64,000 bases of DNA, taken from assembly GCA_035610365.1 (NCBI GenBank), contig CM069432.1, forward strand, positions 179,785,027 to 179,849,026. Direction: 5' to 3'. This DNA is from Aquatica leii (Eukaryota > Arthropoda > Insecta > Coleoptera > Lampyridae). Every line of letters starts with the position of its first letter. The stretch's first letter is position 1. The position numbers and the translations under genes were made by a program. A model generated the notes under the pieces. It made no database searches. It worked only from the letters and a program-made list of their open reading frames with translations, and had not been told where the DNA came from. Of this stretch, positions 1 to 11,759 are shown piece after piece.

Positions 1-540
1 TAGAGCTTTTTTCGTTCATTACGTAACTACACTAACGAACGAATATTGACGTTTGCGATGTTGGCAACACAAAATAGTAGTTTACGTAACAAGAGTCGAA
101 AGTAAGAAATAGCATAACGAACGTTAATGCAACGCGAGGCCGCACGGCCGAGCGTTGCATGTGAGTGAGTTATGCTATGATTCTTTCGACGAGAGTAATG
201 TACATTATTTTTTGTGTTGCCTTTCATAAAATTAAATTTTTTTTTGAAAAAATAAAAAAATCAACAGAAATGTAATATGTTGGTACTACATTTATTACTA
301 AATCTGTCAGATTTGACATTAATTTTAACATCGTTTTTCTTCAATTTTAACTGAATTTCAAGATTTTTAAAATGATTTTTCCACCTGTCGCATACTCATT
401 CTAATATATTAATTGCCTTTGAACACTTACTTTTATGTGGATTCCTAGTTTTCATTTTGCCACCCTAGAGCTTTTTACGTTCATTACGTAACTACACTAA
501 CGAACGAATATTGACGTTTACAATGTTGGCAGCACAAAAA
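1..540. repeat. Dispersed repeat with GC-rich hairpin core, copy A
   Basis: Positions 1-72 and 466-540 are near-identical direct repeats, both starting TAGAGCTTTTT. Between them is a palindromic unit at 95-190. Its arms are GTCGAAAG (95-102) with CTTTCGAC (183-190), AGCATAAC (111-118) with GTTATGCT (169-176), and GCAACGC (129-135) with GCGTTGC (152-158), capped by GGCC-GCAC-GGCC. The same unit recurs at 27775-28040 (inverted) and 58080-58340, with a fragment near 39.7 kb. The 66-codon frame across it on the minus strand is a by-product of the repeat. The family is not recognised; a MITE or another non-autonomous element is likely. The copy may continue left of the window. Confidence 0.75.
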
Positions 541-864
541 CGTTTTTTAATAGTATTCTTCTTTCTTTTCATCTATCTTTGTGTAATTCTTTGTTTCTGG
601 TTAATATCCTTGTTTTTACTAATAGTTTTTTTTGTGGTTATGGATTCTAATAGGTTTTTTAATAATACTTTTGTTTAAAATTGTTTATGGTATAATTATC
701 TGTAGTGTTTTGTATCATATTTTTATATTAATTGGTGTATTAAATAATACTTTTTTGTATGTGTAAATTATATTGTGTCTTTATTTATGTTTTTTAGACT
801 ACAATTGCATCTAATAAGTAGAGGTAATATTACATGGAACAAGAACTTTTAAAAGCATAATATA
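541..864. other. AT-rich stretch, nothing recognised
   Basis: This stretch lies between the first dispersed repeat and the left inverted repeat of the mariner-like element. It is T-rich on the + strand, has no open frame of note, and shows no repeat shared with the rest of the window. Confidence 0.6.
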
Positions 865-1345
865 CAGGCTCTATCAAATTTCGTGTTAAGTTCAGGGATC
901 TCGTTTATTATCAGAGATAGAGAGTTGGTTAAATGGACAAAAATTATTCTTGAGTTATGCTTAAATAAATTAAAAAAACAAAATTTACCCCCTCTATAAA
1001 GTTTCTAATATATGGCGGAAAATAATAAAATTAGTGTTATTGATTTTTAGCTTTGAAATTGTTATTTGGGGAGGTATTTAAAAACTAAAAAAACTTTCTC
1101 AAAAGATCTTTTTCTGCTCTTTCAGATGATAGCAATACATTTTTGTTATCATTATTACTTTATCTTATGTCGTTACGAACTTTTGTTTTTCATATGGTAG
1201 CCATTTTAAAGATTTATGCCACAGGGTAGAGAAATAAATCCTGATTTCAAAAATGTATAACATGATTATAAAAAAATCACAAATAAGTTTGGAATTTAAA
1301 AAAAACCGTTCCGATAGAAAATGTATTAATAAGTGTCAATAATAG
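865..1345 (+). repeat. Left long terminal inverted repeat of mariner-like element
   Basis: This matches the reverse complement of 6378-6851 over its length. Shared blocks include CAGGGATCTCG, TTATAGAGG-type blocks, AAATACCTCCC (inverse) and AACCGTTCCGAT. It ends inside at GTGTCAATA near 1345. Confidence 0.85.
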
Positions 1346-1399
1346 GAATATCCGTGAACAACAAATATATTTCTAAATTAATAAATAATCTAAATGTAA

Positions 1400-2313
1400 C
1401 TACAATAAATGTTCAAATTGACGACCTTGATTTTCTAGACACACTACACATCTTCTCAAAATTTGTTCTGAAGCACGTCTAATGTGAATCCTCGGACGAT
1501 TTCTACATGCTCCTTTAGCTGCTCAACAGTGATCGAAGTTATAGAATATACACTTATTCCTTAACGTAACCCTAAAAGTAAAACCTCGCAGGCCAAAGTA
1601 TGACTCCATTTGTTCTTAACCATCTGTCTGAAAATTTTTGGTTTAAATAATTTTGGACAACTTACGTATTGTGTGTGGGGCACCCTCTTGTTGAAAATGA
1701 ATTGATTTGAGTTGATTTAGGGAAATATTGTCTAGGAAATTTTCAAACTCGGTTTGTAAGAAAGTGAGATATATATCAGAATTTAAATGTCCTTTACATA
1801 TGATATGTCCGATAATCATATTATTAAATATTCCACACCAAACATTGAAACTAAACTGAACTTGAGGTCTAACTTCTATAAATCTTCTTTCATTTTCATA
1901 TTCATTTCATTTCATATTAAAATTTTTGGGTTGTTCTCATATTCGTTAATTAGTAATCTACAAAACTCCATTTTTCTTTCTGTATCTCTTTAATGTAAAA
2001 TATGTACTAAATTCATTTCATAACTACGATATTTATTTCCTTTTAAGAATTCTCCAAACGCGTGCATGGGAGATGTTAGTAATTTCTCCTATTTCTCTAG
2101 TTGATAAAATTTGGTTTTTATCAATTACATTATTTTCTACTGCTCCTCGTTGAGCCACTGCTTGTTCCAAACGTCCAAACATCATTAATAACGGTGGCTT
2201 TTTTCTGAATATCCTTCGAAGTATAGGTTACTGGCTCTTTGGCAATTTCTATTGCATTTGAAATACACATCCAACATATCAACTTTTTTATCATTATCAA
2301 AAACGTCGCTCAT
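1400..2313 (-). pseudogene. Mariner/IS630-type transposase remnant
   Basis: This is a cut-and-paste transposase remnant with several frame breaks. Visible parts, in order on the minus strand: a start at 2313 (MSDVFDN) leading into a helix-turn-helix block with NCQRASNLYFEGYSEKSHRY (about 2200-2313); a second DNA-binding block with STREIGEITNISHARVWRIL (about 2045-2150); and the family's C-terminus with RRCVVCLENQGRQFEHLL followed by TAG (1400-1480). This order and the FEHL ending match insect mariner-like transposases with two HTH domains and an IS630-type DDE core. The catalytic core between 1480 and 2040 is too decayed to read. It lies inside the long-TIR element and is surely non-functional. 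Confidence 0.75.
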
Positions 2314-2551
2314 GATAACAATCAATAGATAATAAACAATAGGAGTACTAATAACTGCTAAAATATCACACGCAATTAAACACATTAATTTATTGTGAAG
2401 TATTACATCTGTATCTTGCTTTTTATATATATATACTTACAAATTAGTTCGTGCTACATTTACAACCTACATTCTATATTTACATTTACATTTACATTCT
2501 ATTTATTTATTTTTATTTTATTTTATTTGATTTTTTTTAAATACATTTTTT

Positions 2552-5500
2552 TTATCCCTCCTCTCCCCTTAACTTTTTCCTCCTTCTCCACACTTCTTTT
2601 ATCCACTCCGCTCCTTTTCCGTTTTCATCTAAGATTTCCTCTATTTTCATCACCTCTTCTCTTAGTTCCCTGCATTTCTGTCTCATGTGGTTAAAGTCCT
2701 CCGTTTCTTCTCCACATAGCCTGCACATCTTTTCTGTTTCTTCTTTCCAATATTTGTTCCCTAACTCCTCGTTGCCACATCTGAACCTTGCTATCATTTT
2801 TTTCTTTTTGTTGCTTTTATTCTCTTTATCTTTTAAATACTCCGGCACTCCTTCACCTTTGATATCTTTATAATTTCTATTATATCTGCCCTCTTTTATC
2901 TTTGTCCATCTTTCTTGTTTTTCTATGTCTCTATCTCTCCTTATTATTTCTTCCCTTACCCCTACTCCCTCTTCTCTTAATCTCTCCACTTCTTCTTTCG
3001 CGTACCCGTTTCTTTTGTAATACTCTTCTCTGCCCTCCTGTCCGTACTTCACTTTCTCTCCCTTTATCTCTTTCAAACATTCTTGCAGTATTTTGCAATC
3101 TGTTCTTTCTCTCAGTTCTTCCTCGTATTTTATGGCTCTTTTTCCTGTCTCTACTCTTATTTTTTCTATCTGTACCTCCTCTCTCACAATATACCCCAGT
3201 GTATCTCTGTCCAGTCCTAAAACCCATCTCCAGTATTTTTCCTGTAGCCCCTCTACCTCCCTCCACTTCTTCCAGCCCCATATTTTCGCTCCATATATTA
3301 CCACCCCCTTTATTAATTTTTCAAACAACAACTTTCTTTTTTCTATAGCCATCTCGAATACTCTTTCCCCCACACCCTACACTTGTCCTATTAACCTGTT
3401 TCCTTTCTTCACCATTTCCTTTATGTGTTATCCCTCTTTATTATCCTGTTTCATCGTGTAGCCCAGGTATGTAAATTCCTTCACTTGTTGCACTTCCTCA
3501 TCACTCCATATCCACTCCTCTCTTTTTCTTTTCCCCCCTTCTTTTCTAAATATCGTTATCTTTGTTTTCTCCGTGTTTACTTCCATTTCTTTTTTTTTTC
3601 ATGTATTTTTCCAGCGTTTTCATCATCTCTTTCATTTCCTTTTCCTCCTTAGCCACCAACACTATGTCATCCGCATACGCCAACGACTATACCTTTGCTT
3701 TCCCTACCACTATCCCTCCTGTCTGTTGTCCTCTCATTGTCTCTTCCAGATTCCCCGTATATACTGAGAACAGGCTTGGGCTCAGTGGACATCTCTGTCT
3801 CAACCCTCTCTTTGTGATGAATTTCTCGCTCTCTTCCCCATTCACTTTAACCCTGCTCCTCGTTTCATCATAGATTTCCTCTATTCTTTGTATTAATCTT
3901 TCATTGATTTTTTTTCTCCTCATGTATTCCCACAGCTTTTTCCTATTCACTTTGTCAAAAGCAGCTTTTAGATCTACGAAGAGTGCCACCATTTTCCCTC
4001 TTTTTTTCTCTAGTTCTTTATTTGCTGTTTCAGTATATATATGTTGTCTATCGCTCTTCTTCCCTTTCTGATCCCGCTTGTACGTCTGGTACCAAACTTC
4101 TTTCCTCTATTTCCTTCTGTATTCTTCCTTGTAGTACTGTCGCATATAATTTGTATGCCGTGCTCAATAATGTTACCCCTCTATAATTCTTGACTTTATT
4201 TTTTTCGCCTTTTTTATAGATTGGGCATATTATTCCCTCTTTCCATTTCTCCGGAAATCCTTCCCCTTTCCATATTTTGTTTAGTATTTCCGTCATCCTT
4301 TTTGCTACACTTTCTCCCCCGTATATCCACTCTTCTCCTTGTATCCCATCTTCTCCTGTCGCCTTTCCTTTTTTTATCTTCTTTATCGCCTCTATTACTT
4401 CTTCTTCATTTATTCTATCCCTATCTCCTTCTTCCTGTCTTACTACCGCGTCTTTTTTTTTCTTTTTTCTGCTTTTGTTCTTCCCCTCCCAACAGGTTCT
4501 GAAAATATATCTCCCATTCTTTAATTTGTATTCCCTTTGTCGTCATGTTTTTTCCCTCTTTTTCTTTAGGTACTTCCATACATCTTCCGTTTTTATTCCT
4601 TTGATCTGCTCCTCTTGTTTCTTTTTGTTTTCTTCCTTTTTTCTGTCGCATGTTTTTTTGTATATTTTTACTGCTTCTTTGTATTCTTCTTTCCTCCCTT
4701 TTTTCCACTGTCTTAATGCTCTTCTTGCATTTTTCTTTGCTTCCTTGCATTCCCTATCCCACCATTTTTCCATCCTGTTTTCTCCCTCTTCCACTTTCTA
4801 AATCTGACTCCCTCTGTTGCTTTCTCCATCATCTCTCTCATTTCCTCTACACTTTCTTGTAATTCCTTCCCTATCCATACCGTTTTCCCTATTCTCTCTT
4901 TATATCTTTTATACCCTTGTCTGTCCACTTTTTTTTAGTTATGTACTTTTCCTCTTCCTCTCTCTCTTCTCTTTTTCTTCCTTCCATTGTCAATTCCAGT
5001 GATTGATGGTCTGACTCTACCCTTTCTTCCACTTTAAATGTACTTACATTTTCTGCAGCCTCTTCATTTGTCATTACAAAATCTATTATTGATTCTCCCC
5101 TTCCTCCTATGTACGTAAATTCCCCTTTTCCATCTTTTTCTCTGTTTCCCGTTCATTATTTCCCACCCTTTTTCGTTGCACAATTCCAGAAGTTCTTCTC
5201 CCTCTTTATTTATCACCTTGTCCTTTGTTTGTCTCTTTCCCGTCCCTTTTGTTTCTTGTATTTCCCCCTCTTCCCCTATTCTTGCGTTGAAGTCCCCTCC
5301 TACTATTATCAATCCCTCTTCCCTCTCTTCTATCATCTCTTCTATGTTTTTCCTTGTCTCTTTCATTTTACTGCTATAAACCGTCACTACTTTTGTTTTT
5401 GTTTTTCCCGACTGTATGTTCCTTTCTACAACTCCTCTTCTTTGTTGCACTTTCTCTTTCTTTTTCTGGCTCAACCATTATTTTCTTATTCCCGTTATTA

Positions 5501-5830
5501 TACCCCCTTTGCTCTCCCTTTTTTCTTCTCTCTTTCTGCATGTTGCACCACCCACTCAAATTACTCCGGCAACTCTTTTTCCCACCACTCCCATTCTTTT
5601 TCTTCCATCCATGTCTCCTGTAATCCCACTACAACCTGCTCCTTGATGTACTTCCAAAAATCATGTTCCTTGTTCTTTATTCCCGCTACGTTCCAAAACA
5701 ATACTCTCAGGTCACTCACCTTTCCCTGTGCTTCTTCCTTGCTTTCTTTTTTTCCTCCTTCTTTTTCTTTTCCATTTCCATCTCTTATTATTCCTTTTCT
5801 TTGCCATTTCGTCAACTTTCTCTCCTTTAT
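2552..5830 (-). pseudogene. Non-LTR retrotransposon ORF2 (endonuclease-reverse transcriptase), frameshifted
   Basis: Polyprotein for target-primed reverse transcription. The endonuclease domain starts with RVLFWNVAG and GLQETW (about 5560-5720), has GGDFNARIG near 5275-5300 and an SDHQ motif near 5005-5020. The RT domain shows NYRGVTLL (about 4165), FVDLKAAFD (about 3960), RQRCPLSP and the catalytic AYADD at 3666-3680. Downstream are YLGYTM and a C-terminal region with VIYGAKIWGW, YWRWVLG and a CX2CX8HX4C knuckle (about 2670-2725). The reading frame is broken at least seven times by indels and stops, for example between 3373 and 3687 and between 4296 and 5064. The exact clade was not settled. 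Confidence 0.85.
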
Positions 5831-5930
5831 CGCTTTTGGGTCCCCAATTTCTCTCCCCTTTTTCTGCTCAGTCCCCTATCCTTGTCGTTCCATATGTATC
5901 TGTCTTGGTCTATCTCCATTTTTCTGTATC

Positions 5931-6170
5931 CTACCCATACTCTTTTTCCTTCCGCTTTTTTTCCACCGCTATGTTCATTATTTCTCTTTGCACTTTTCTT
6001 TCCTCATATGTCAAATCGTGATTTATATATATTCTTGTATTTTTTAATTTCCTCTTCTTCGCCATTACCTTCTGTTTTTCCTCCCATCTTCCGATTTCCG
6101 CCACCACCATCTCATTTTTCTTCTCTTTGTTTATTACTGTCAGTTTTTTCACTTCTACTTTTACATTTAA
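5931..6170 (-). pseudogene. C-terminal part of non-LTR ORF1
   Basis: A lysine/glutamate-rich frame contains NTRIYINHDLTYEERKVQ. A block of the form 'I-I-x-D-LT-x-EER-x-VQ' is typical just before the endonuclease ORF in insect I/Jockey-like elements. The 5' part of ORF1 is missing. It reads in the same orientation as the endonuclease frame that begins about 110 bp further on. Confidence 0.55.
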
Positions 6171-6377
6171 TTTTTCTTACAGCATCACTTATAAGATTAT
6201 TTTAAATTGTTCTTGTACACCCATCCTTGCATTTGTAAAGTGAAACATTAAAGATCACAGTGATTAAGTTAGAATAGATAAGGCTGTTTATACAAAGTGT
6301 CATATTCGCTTGAAACGCACTTTCTATACCGTATTTTATTTAATCCTATAAGCGTCAGCTAGAATTGTACTTTACTA

Positions 6378-6851
6378 TAGTATTGACACATAATACATTT
6401 TTGATCGGAACGGTTCTTTAAACTTTAAATTTGTTTTTGATTTTTTTATGAATATGCACATTTTTGAAATAAGGATTTTTTTCTCTATCCTATGGCATAA
6501 AACTTTAAAATGGGCTACTATATGAAAAACAAAAGTTGGTATCGATATAAAGTAAAGTAATAACGATAACAAAAATTTATTGCCATTATTTGAAAGAGCA
6601 GAAAAAGTTTTTTTCAAGAAAGCTTTTTCAGTTTTTAAATACCTCCCGAAATAACAATTTTAAAGCTAAAAATCAAAAACACTAATTTTATTATATTCCG
6701 CCATATTTCAGAAACTTTATAGAGGTAAATTTTGTTTTTTGAATTTATTTAGGCATAACTCAAGGATCATTTTTATCCATTTAACCAAGTCTCTATCTCT
6801 GATAATGTACGAGATCCCTGTACTTAAACGCAATTTGATACAGCTTCTATA
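6378..6851 (-). repeat. Right long terminal inverted repeat of mariner-like element
   Basis: Inverted counterpart of 865-1345. About 200 bp of unique spacer (6181-6377), probably the 5' leader of the transposase gene, separates it from the inserted retrotransposon. Confidence 0.85.
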
Positions 6852-6859
6852 TGCAAACA

Positions 6860-9140
6860 CTTAATTTATTACATTATGTACCGAGATATGTACATACTTT
6901 GAATTTACATTTAATTAAATACATAATATTTGTAATAATAAGCAATTTTAGCATTTCATGACAGCTTTATGTACTAATAATAAGCTGTAGTAGCATCCCA
7001 GTGCAGTTGTGAAGACACATTAGAGTTATGACGGTGCTGATGAGTTCCTAGAGATAAAACAGCTGTACAGTATTTATTTTATATTATTTTTGGAATTTTA
7101 ATTATGCTGTTATAACTTAATTTTACATATAATTTTGGTAAAGTGCTTTTGTATGAAATTTAAAATTTTTAATATTAGCTTAGTTATTTAATTTATTTAA
7201 AAACATGACAAATCATGCTGCTAGTTTTTTTTTTCATAAAAATGCAACTTTTTGCTATCACTTTTAGTTAAGTGTGTAGCTATGCTATATTATTAAAAAG
7301 TAACGTGTAAACAAAAAATTGTTTTACAAAAAAAAATAAATAAACTTCATTTTTATTATTTTTTATTGTTGTTTAAGACTCAGTAGAGTATACAAACGTC
7401 ATATTATACAAAAAGAAATTAAATAAAATTATTATAATATTATAGTAATTTAAATGTTGTTATAGACTGTATACTTTTGAGATTTTTTGGTAGATTGTTA
7501 TAATAACTAATTCCTTTACTTTGAGGACTATTTTTATATTTTGCTGTTCTACAGCAAATGTTTATTCTAAAACTGTTTCACACTGTTCACATAAAATTTT
7601 AAATAAAACGGTAATTTACTACTTGCTTTTTCAATTTAGATGATTAAATGATTTTTTGATTAAATATAAATTCTTATTATAAAAGCCAAGATCAATAACT
7701 TATGCAACATCATAAAAATAATAATTTAAAACAAATAAAAAAATTACATTAAAACACAAATCGTGCAGCAGAATTAAGCTACGTAAAAACTTCTACTCTT
7801 TAAACGATACAAATGTGTTAACAATTTGTCAAATGAAAGCCCTGTTTGGCATATTACAACAATACCAATTATAAATGTTACCGAAACAGAAAAGTTTGAT
7901 TTACACTTACTGATGCTCTTAGTGCGCATAAATAATATTCATTTTGGTCAAATCAATTTCTCTTTTTTACTTTTTATTTTATTTCCCACACTTTGTTTTA
8001 TGATCTTGTTTTTTTTATATCTTTATATGTATGTTTTAGTTCTATACACTTATTTTGAAATTACCCACATTATAATATAATTTAAACTCGTTTCCATTTT
8101 TGTATATTTTCACGATAGTATTTTTATATAAGGTAATTCGTTTAGCACAATTTTACCGATTTTATGTCTCCACGTGAGTTTTTTCTCAAATTTTAATTTA
8201 TTTGTAATTAGTTTGACAGTTCATTCTAAAAAATAACCACTAAACATAAATTATCGACAATGAATAAAATAGGGTAGGATACAGAGATTTTTAGGAAAGT
8301 ATATGTACGGTATTAACACGAAGGTGACAACATAACGAATGGTACGCTGAGCACCATTTTGTAAATGGCAAAATTGTAAATAGTTATTTTTATTTTTTTA
8401 GGGTTGAAAATATTGATGGATAAGCATATTCTTTTGTAAGAATAATATTTTTCTTACTGAATTAAATTTGATACAATTGTTACATTTGGAGATCTTTAAC
8501 TCTAAAAGCAAAAAAAAATTATTTGAATCTCTTGTTTACAGTAATGATTTATTAGTGCTTCAAACATGACGATGTGATCTTTAACAGACTATGATTTATA
8601 CATCAGGAAGCTTTGAGTGACATTGCAGTTTGTCCTCTAAATCAGATTCTGATATAGCAACTCAACCGCTAAGTTTTTTACATTGTGTTTGACAACCAAT
8701 ACTTTTATTCTTAACGTATGCAAAAAATATTAAACAAAGCTAGCTTCTTAGCAAACTTTCGTTGACTAGTATGAATTTATTCTTCTACGTTTGTTTTAGG
8801 TTTTTTTTTATTTTCTACGTTGTTTGTAACTGCTAATGTCCATTAAATTAGTAGTAAAATTTTTTTGACGAACTACGTCTTCCAAGTTTCAGTATTTTTG
8901 AAATAATATGGTATTTAGTTTTTCGTCGCTGATTTTTATGCTTTCTTTTTGAGACAATTTTTCTACATGTAGGAAGCTTCATAGTTTTTAAAATCGTTAA
9001 TTAGATAGTTTATCTAACTAAGAACTTCATAGTTTGCTACATGCGAATATTTTATACGTTTCTACCAAATGGCGATTGCCACAAATTTTATTTAAGTTAA
9101 AACACATGTTGTCATTGTTATTCTCCTGTTCAATAAGACA
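6860..9140. other. AT-rich intergenic or intronic DNA, little recognised
   Basis: Very AT-rich with long homopolymers. The only structure noted is a possible hammerhead-like fold at 6983-7064 (see findings). The frame at 7826-8080 is rich in F, I, L and Y, as expected of random AT-rich sequence, and is not called as a gene. Confidence 0.5.
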
Positions 9141-9148
9141 CACGAACG

Positions 9149-9322
9149 ATGTTTATCTCTACATCATTTGCAAAAGCATTGGTATCTTCAACAGACAAAG
9201 ATTATTTGGCTGAAAAGTTATCAAAAACGTATTTAAGACATTTATCTGAAATCTCTGATTTTAAAGTTAAAGAATCTTCATGGTTTTCACGCAAATTTGA
9301 CTATATGCTAGAGAATGAATAA
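9149..9322 (+). CDS. Short ORF of 57 codons, unrecognised
   Basis: ATG at 9149 to TAA at 9320-9322, with an in-frame stop upstream, gives MFISTSFAKALVSSTDKDY and ends FDYMLENE. Its composition is more protein-like than the surrounding random frames: mixed charge and few F/I/L/Y runs. I do not recognise the family. There is no supporting splice or promoter signal, so it could be a pseudogene fragment, a small exon or chance. Confidence 0.2.
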   Translation: MFISTSFAKALVSSTDKDYLAEKLSKTYLRHLSEISDFKVKESSWFSRKFDYMLENE

Positions 9323-9599
9323 ATTTAAAGGCATTAACAATAATAACGTATTATTGTTATAATCTCAAATACTATACTTAAATTATTAATTAATTATAAA
9401 TGAAATACCAGCTCTTTGTTTATAATCAAAGAGATATGGTCGAACAGTTTTTTGAAAAGTAACGAAAACAAACTGATGTTCATAGATAAACTTGATGCTA
9501 AGTTGATATTTTATGTTGTGTTATGGTAAAACATAGGGTTGAAAAGCAAAAGAAAACTAATTTTTGATTTATAAATAGATCTGATAGAATATTTAGAAA

Positions 9600-10210
9600 T
9601 CGCTTTACGTCTTCTTTACTTTCCTTTAGGAAAGTATAGCAATAGCAATTTTTTTTCAAACATTTATTTTGCATAATTTAACGTAACGATGTACCCACGA
9701 TAACTCTCGAACCAAAACTCCTAGTTACTTGAAATTTGGTATGAAGCTGGCTTTTCATATTCTCTCGGTTCTATCAAAAAGAAGAAGAAACTGGAACTAG
9801 GTGTATCCGCCATTTTTAACAGTTTTTCTTATATAATTTTGTACGTATGTAAATTATTCAAATTATTTTTACAGTTTCTTATAGAGTTAATTCTTTCTAA
9901 CAATTTATTCAAATAAAAGTTTTTTATAACATTAACAGTATATTACATATTTAATTTGTAATTTAAAATTAATTCAGAAATAGAATATAGTTTCGAATCC
10001 TGCCTGCGACGATTTTTTTTTACTGATTTACTAAAGGGGTGAGTAATATCGAGGCGCACAAATACATATAAGGGATAGTCGATATGATCACACATATATC
10101 ACTTAAAATGGTTTATGACAACATAATTTAAAAAAAAATACGTATACATTCCTTTATCATTCTTTGTAGGAAAGTCGTGTGGTGACCACACCAGTTTTTT
10201 TTTAATTAGA
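9600..10210. repeat. Probable dispersed repeat fragment
   Basis: This block is richer in GC and better ordered than its surroundings. It is bounded by related short motifs, CCTTTAGGAAAGTA near 9630 and TTTGTAGGAAAGTC near 10165. It holds TTCGAATCCTGCC followed by a T-run near 9993, which resembles a Pol III B box, but no matching A box or tRNA fold is visible. No second copy is seen in the window, so the call rests on texture alone. Confidence 0.3.
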
Positions 10211-11750
10211 TATAGAATATAAGTTAATTTTGAATTGAATCCGCCATGCTTCAAACGTTAAGATACTGTTAAATCCTCAAAACATTCAATTTTGTATTTG
10301 TATTGTATTTGTATTAAAGAAACAAAACAAAAATTAATTTTAAAATTTGTTAAATTTTTATTTTCTAGTTAAATAATATTTTTGATGCTTTACCTTGACA
10401 TCTTAAATTTGGTTTAACCAACAATCTTAATTTTTGTTATAATTGAACTTAATTTTCTATAAAGCTTTGATTTTAAAAAAATAGTTTTTCAATATTTTTT
10501 TTACACTTTGTTTTTACGACAGGTCAAAATTGTGTATAAAATCATTAGTTATTTGTTATTTGCTTAGGTGATGATGTTTATGGTTTATGCTAATTTTAAA
10601 TTTAAAATACCTACAATATTTTCCAGCCAACTTGGTTTAGTTATGTTTTTTCATAATTAAAAATGGGTAATGCAAGAACATATAATTAATCTAAATTTAT
10701 AGAATGTTTAACATGCTTAAAAACTGGCATTAAAAAAGCGGAAATGGCGTTACTGTTGAAGCATCAATTAACTACGTTACTAATTTTGGCGTACACGACA
10801 GAAATTCTTTATTTAAATATTGTTTATCACAGATCTTAAAGCTGTTTTGTACGTTTGTAATTCTTGATAGTATTTTTATAGCTAGTACTGTTTTTTTGTT
10901 CACTGTTGGCATTGATTGACTAATTTATATTTGAATACGTTTGGTTTTTCTTTCAACTATTTAAATTTTGACTTGAGTGTTATAATAATATTTAGTATTA
11001 ACTAGACATATTATAATTACTTGCATTTTGTTGTTGAAACTGCATTTTAATAAATATAAGTTACAAACATATTTTTTGAACAAGCTTTTGATGTTTTATT
11101 AATCTTGTTTTTTATGTGCAATTTTGTTGCGAGTACTTTTAATATTCGGATATGGTTTAATTATTGTCACCGTATAAGAAATAATTACTAATGTAATATA
11201 ATGGGCGTTCATTAGCATAAGCATTACGATACAAGGATTTCGGTGTAATTAAGATATTGTTTTTGGTGGGCTGTCCGGTAAACATATTTAAAATGAAAAT
11301 TATAATTTTATGACTACCATGCGATGTCGCATTTTAAGTACATTTTGAATCTTATTTGTTACTGTCGCAAGTAAAACACGACACTACTTTTTTATTAAAG
11401 TAGTAATTTTTTATTTGACTAAGCAATCCGATCACTCGTCAGAAAATTATAAAAACGATTTTTTAACTTTAATAAAGTTAATGTTTTTACTTTGAAAAAA
11501 TAAAATATTAAAAAGAACTGATGAGTTTAGAATGTGAGTTATGGGGATCATGATAAATCGCAGAAAAAGCTAATTTAGTAACGACCGTTATCTTTAACTC
11601 CAATAAATATTACTTCATTTAATCATTTTTATAATTTGTCTCAAGTTAAATATACCAATTTTAACGATATTAATTACCAGGACTATGATGTTTTACCATT
11701 TGCAAATGTCACTTCGATGACCTTGGCAAAATGTTGAACGCCATCTTACA
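10211..11750. other. AT-rich stretch, nothing recognised
   Basis: No open frame, inverted repeat or shared repeat was found. Homopolymer-rich sequence throughout. Confidence 0.6.
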
Positions 11751-11759
11751 AAAGTATTC

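Larger units (their letters stand above)
2460..6180 (-). mobile_element. 5'-truncated, decayed non-LTR retrotransposon (I/Jockey-like group)
   Basis: This minus-strand element reads, 5' to 3', ORF1 C-terminus, endonuclease, reverse transcriptase, then a C-terminal zinc-knuckle region. It ends in an A-rich tail of TAAA- and ATGTAA-type repeats around 2460-2550. The coding strand is extremely purine-rich, so the + strand is a continuous pyrimidine tract giving many long but meaningless S/F/L-rich frames. It begins part-way through ORF1 near 6180, so it is 5' truncated as expected of target-primed insertion. No target-site duplication could be set with confidence. Confidence 0.85.
863..6852 (-). 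mobile_element. Tc1/mariner-like element with ~480-bp TIRs, interrupted by a non-LTR retrotransposon
   Basis: Long imperfect TIRs at 865-1345 and 6378-6851 bracket the region. The left arm begins with CTCTATCAAATT and the right arm, read inward, with CTGTATCAAATT. Both ends abut TA, the target site of Tc1/mariner elements. A decayed IS630/mariner-type transposase lies at 1400-2313 on the minus strand. A 3.7-kb non-LTR retrotransposon separates the transposase from the right TIR, so the original element was only about 2.3 kb. The arms are clearly diverged, so the element is old. The class assignment rests on the transposase remnants and the TA flanks. Confidence 0.8.

Noticed and set aside
2395..6205. 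Many long + strand open frames (for example 5109-6047 and 4277-4801)
   Set aside because: They are S/F/L/P-rich antisense shadows of the purine-rich retrotransposon ORFs on the minus strand, which carry clear endonuclease and RT motifs.
9985..10030. tRNA-like B box (TTCGAATCC) followed by a T-run
   Set aside because: No A box at the right distance and no cloverleaf could be drawn; at most a SINE trace.
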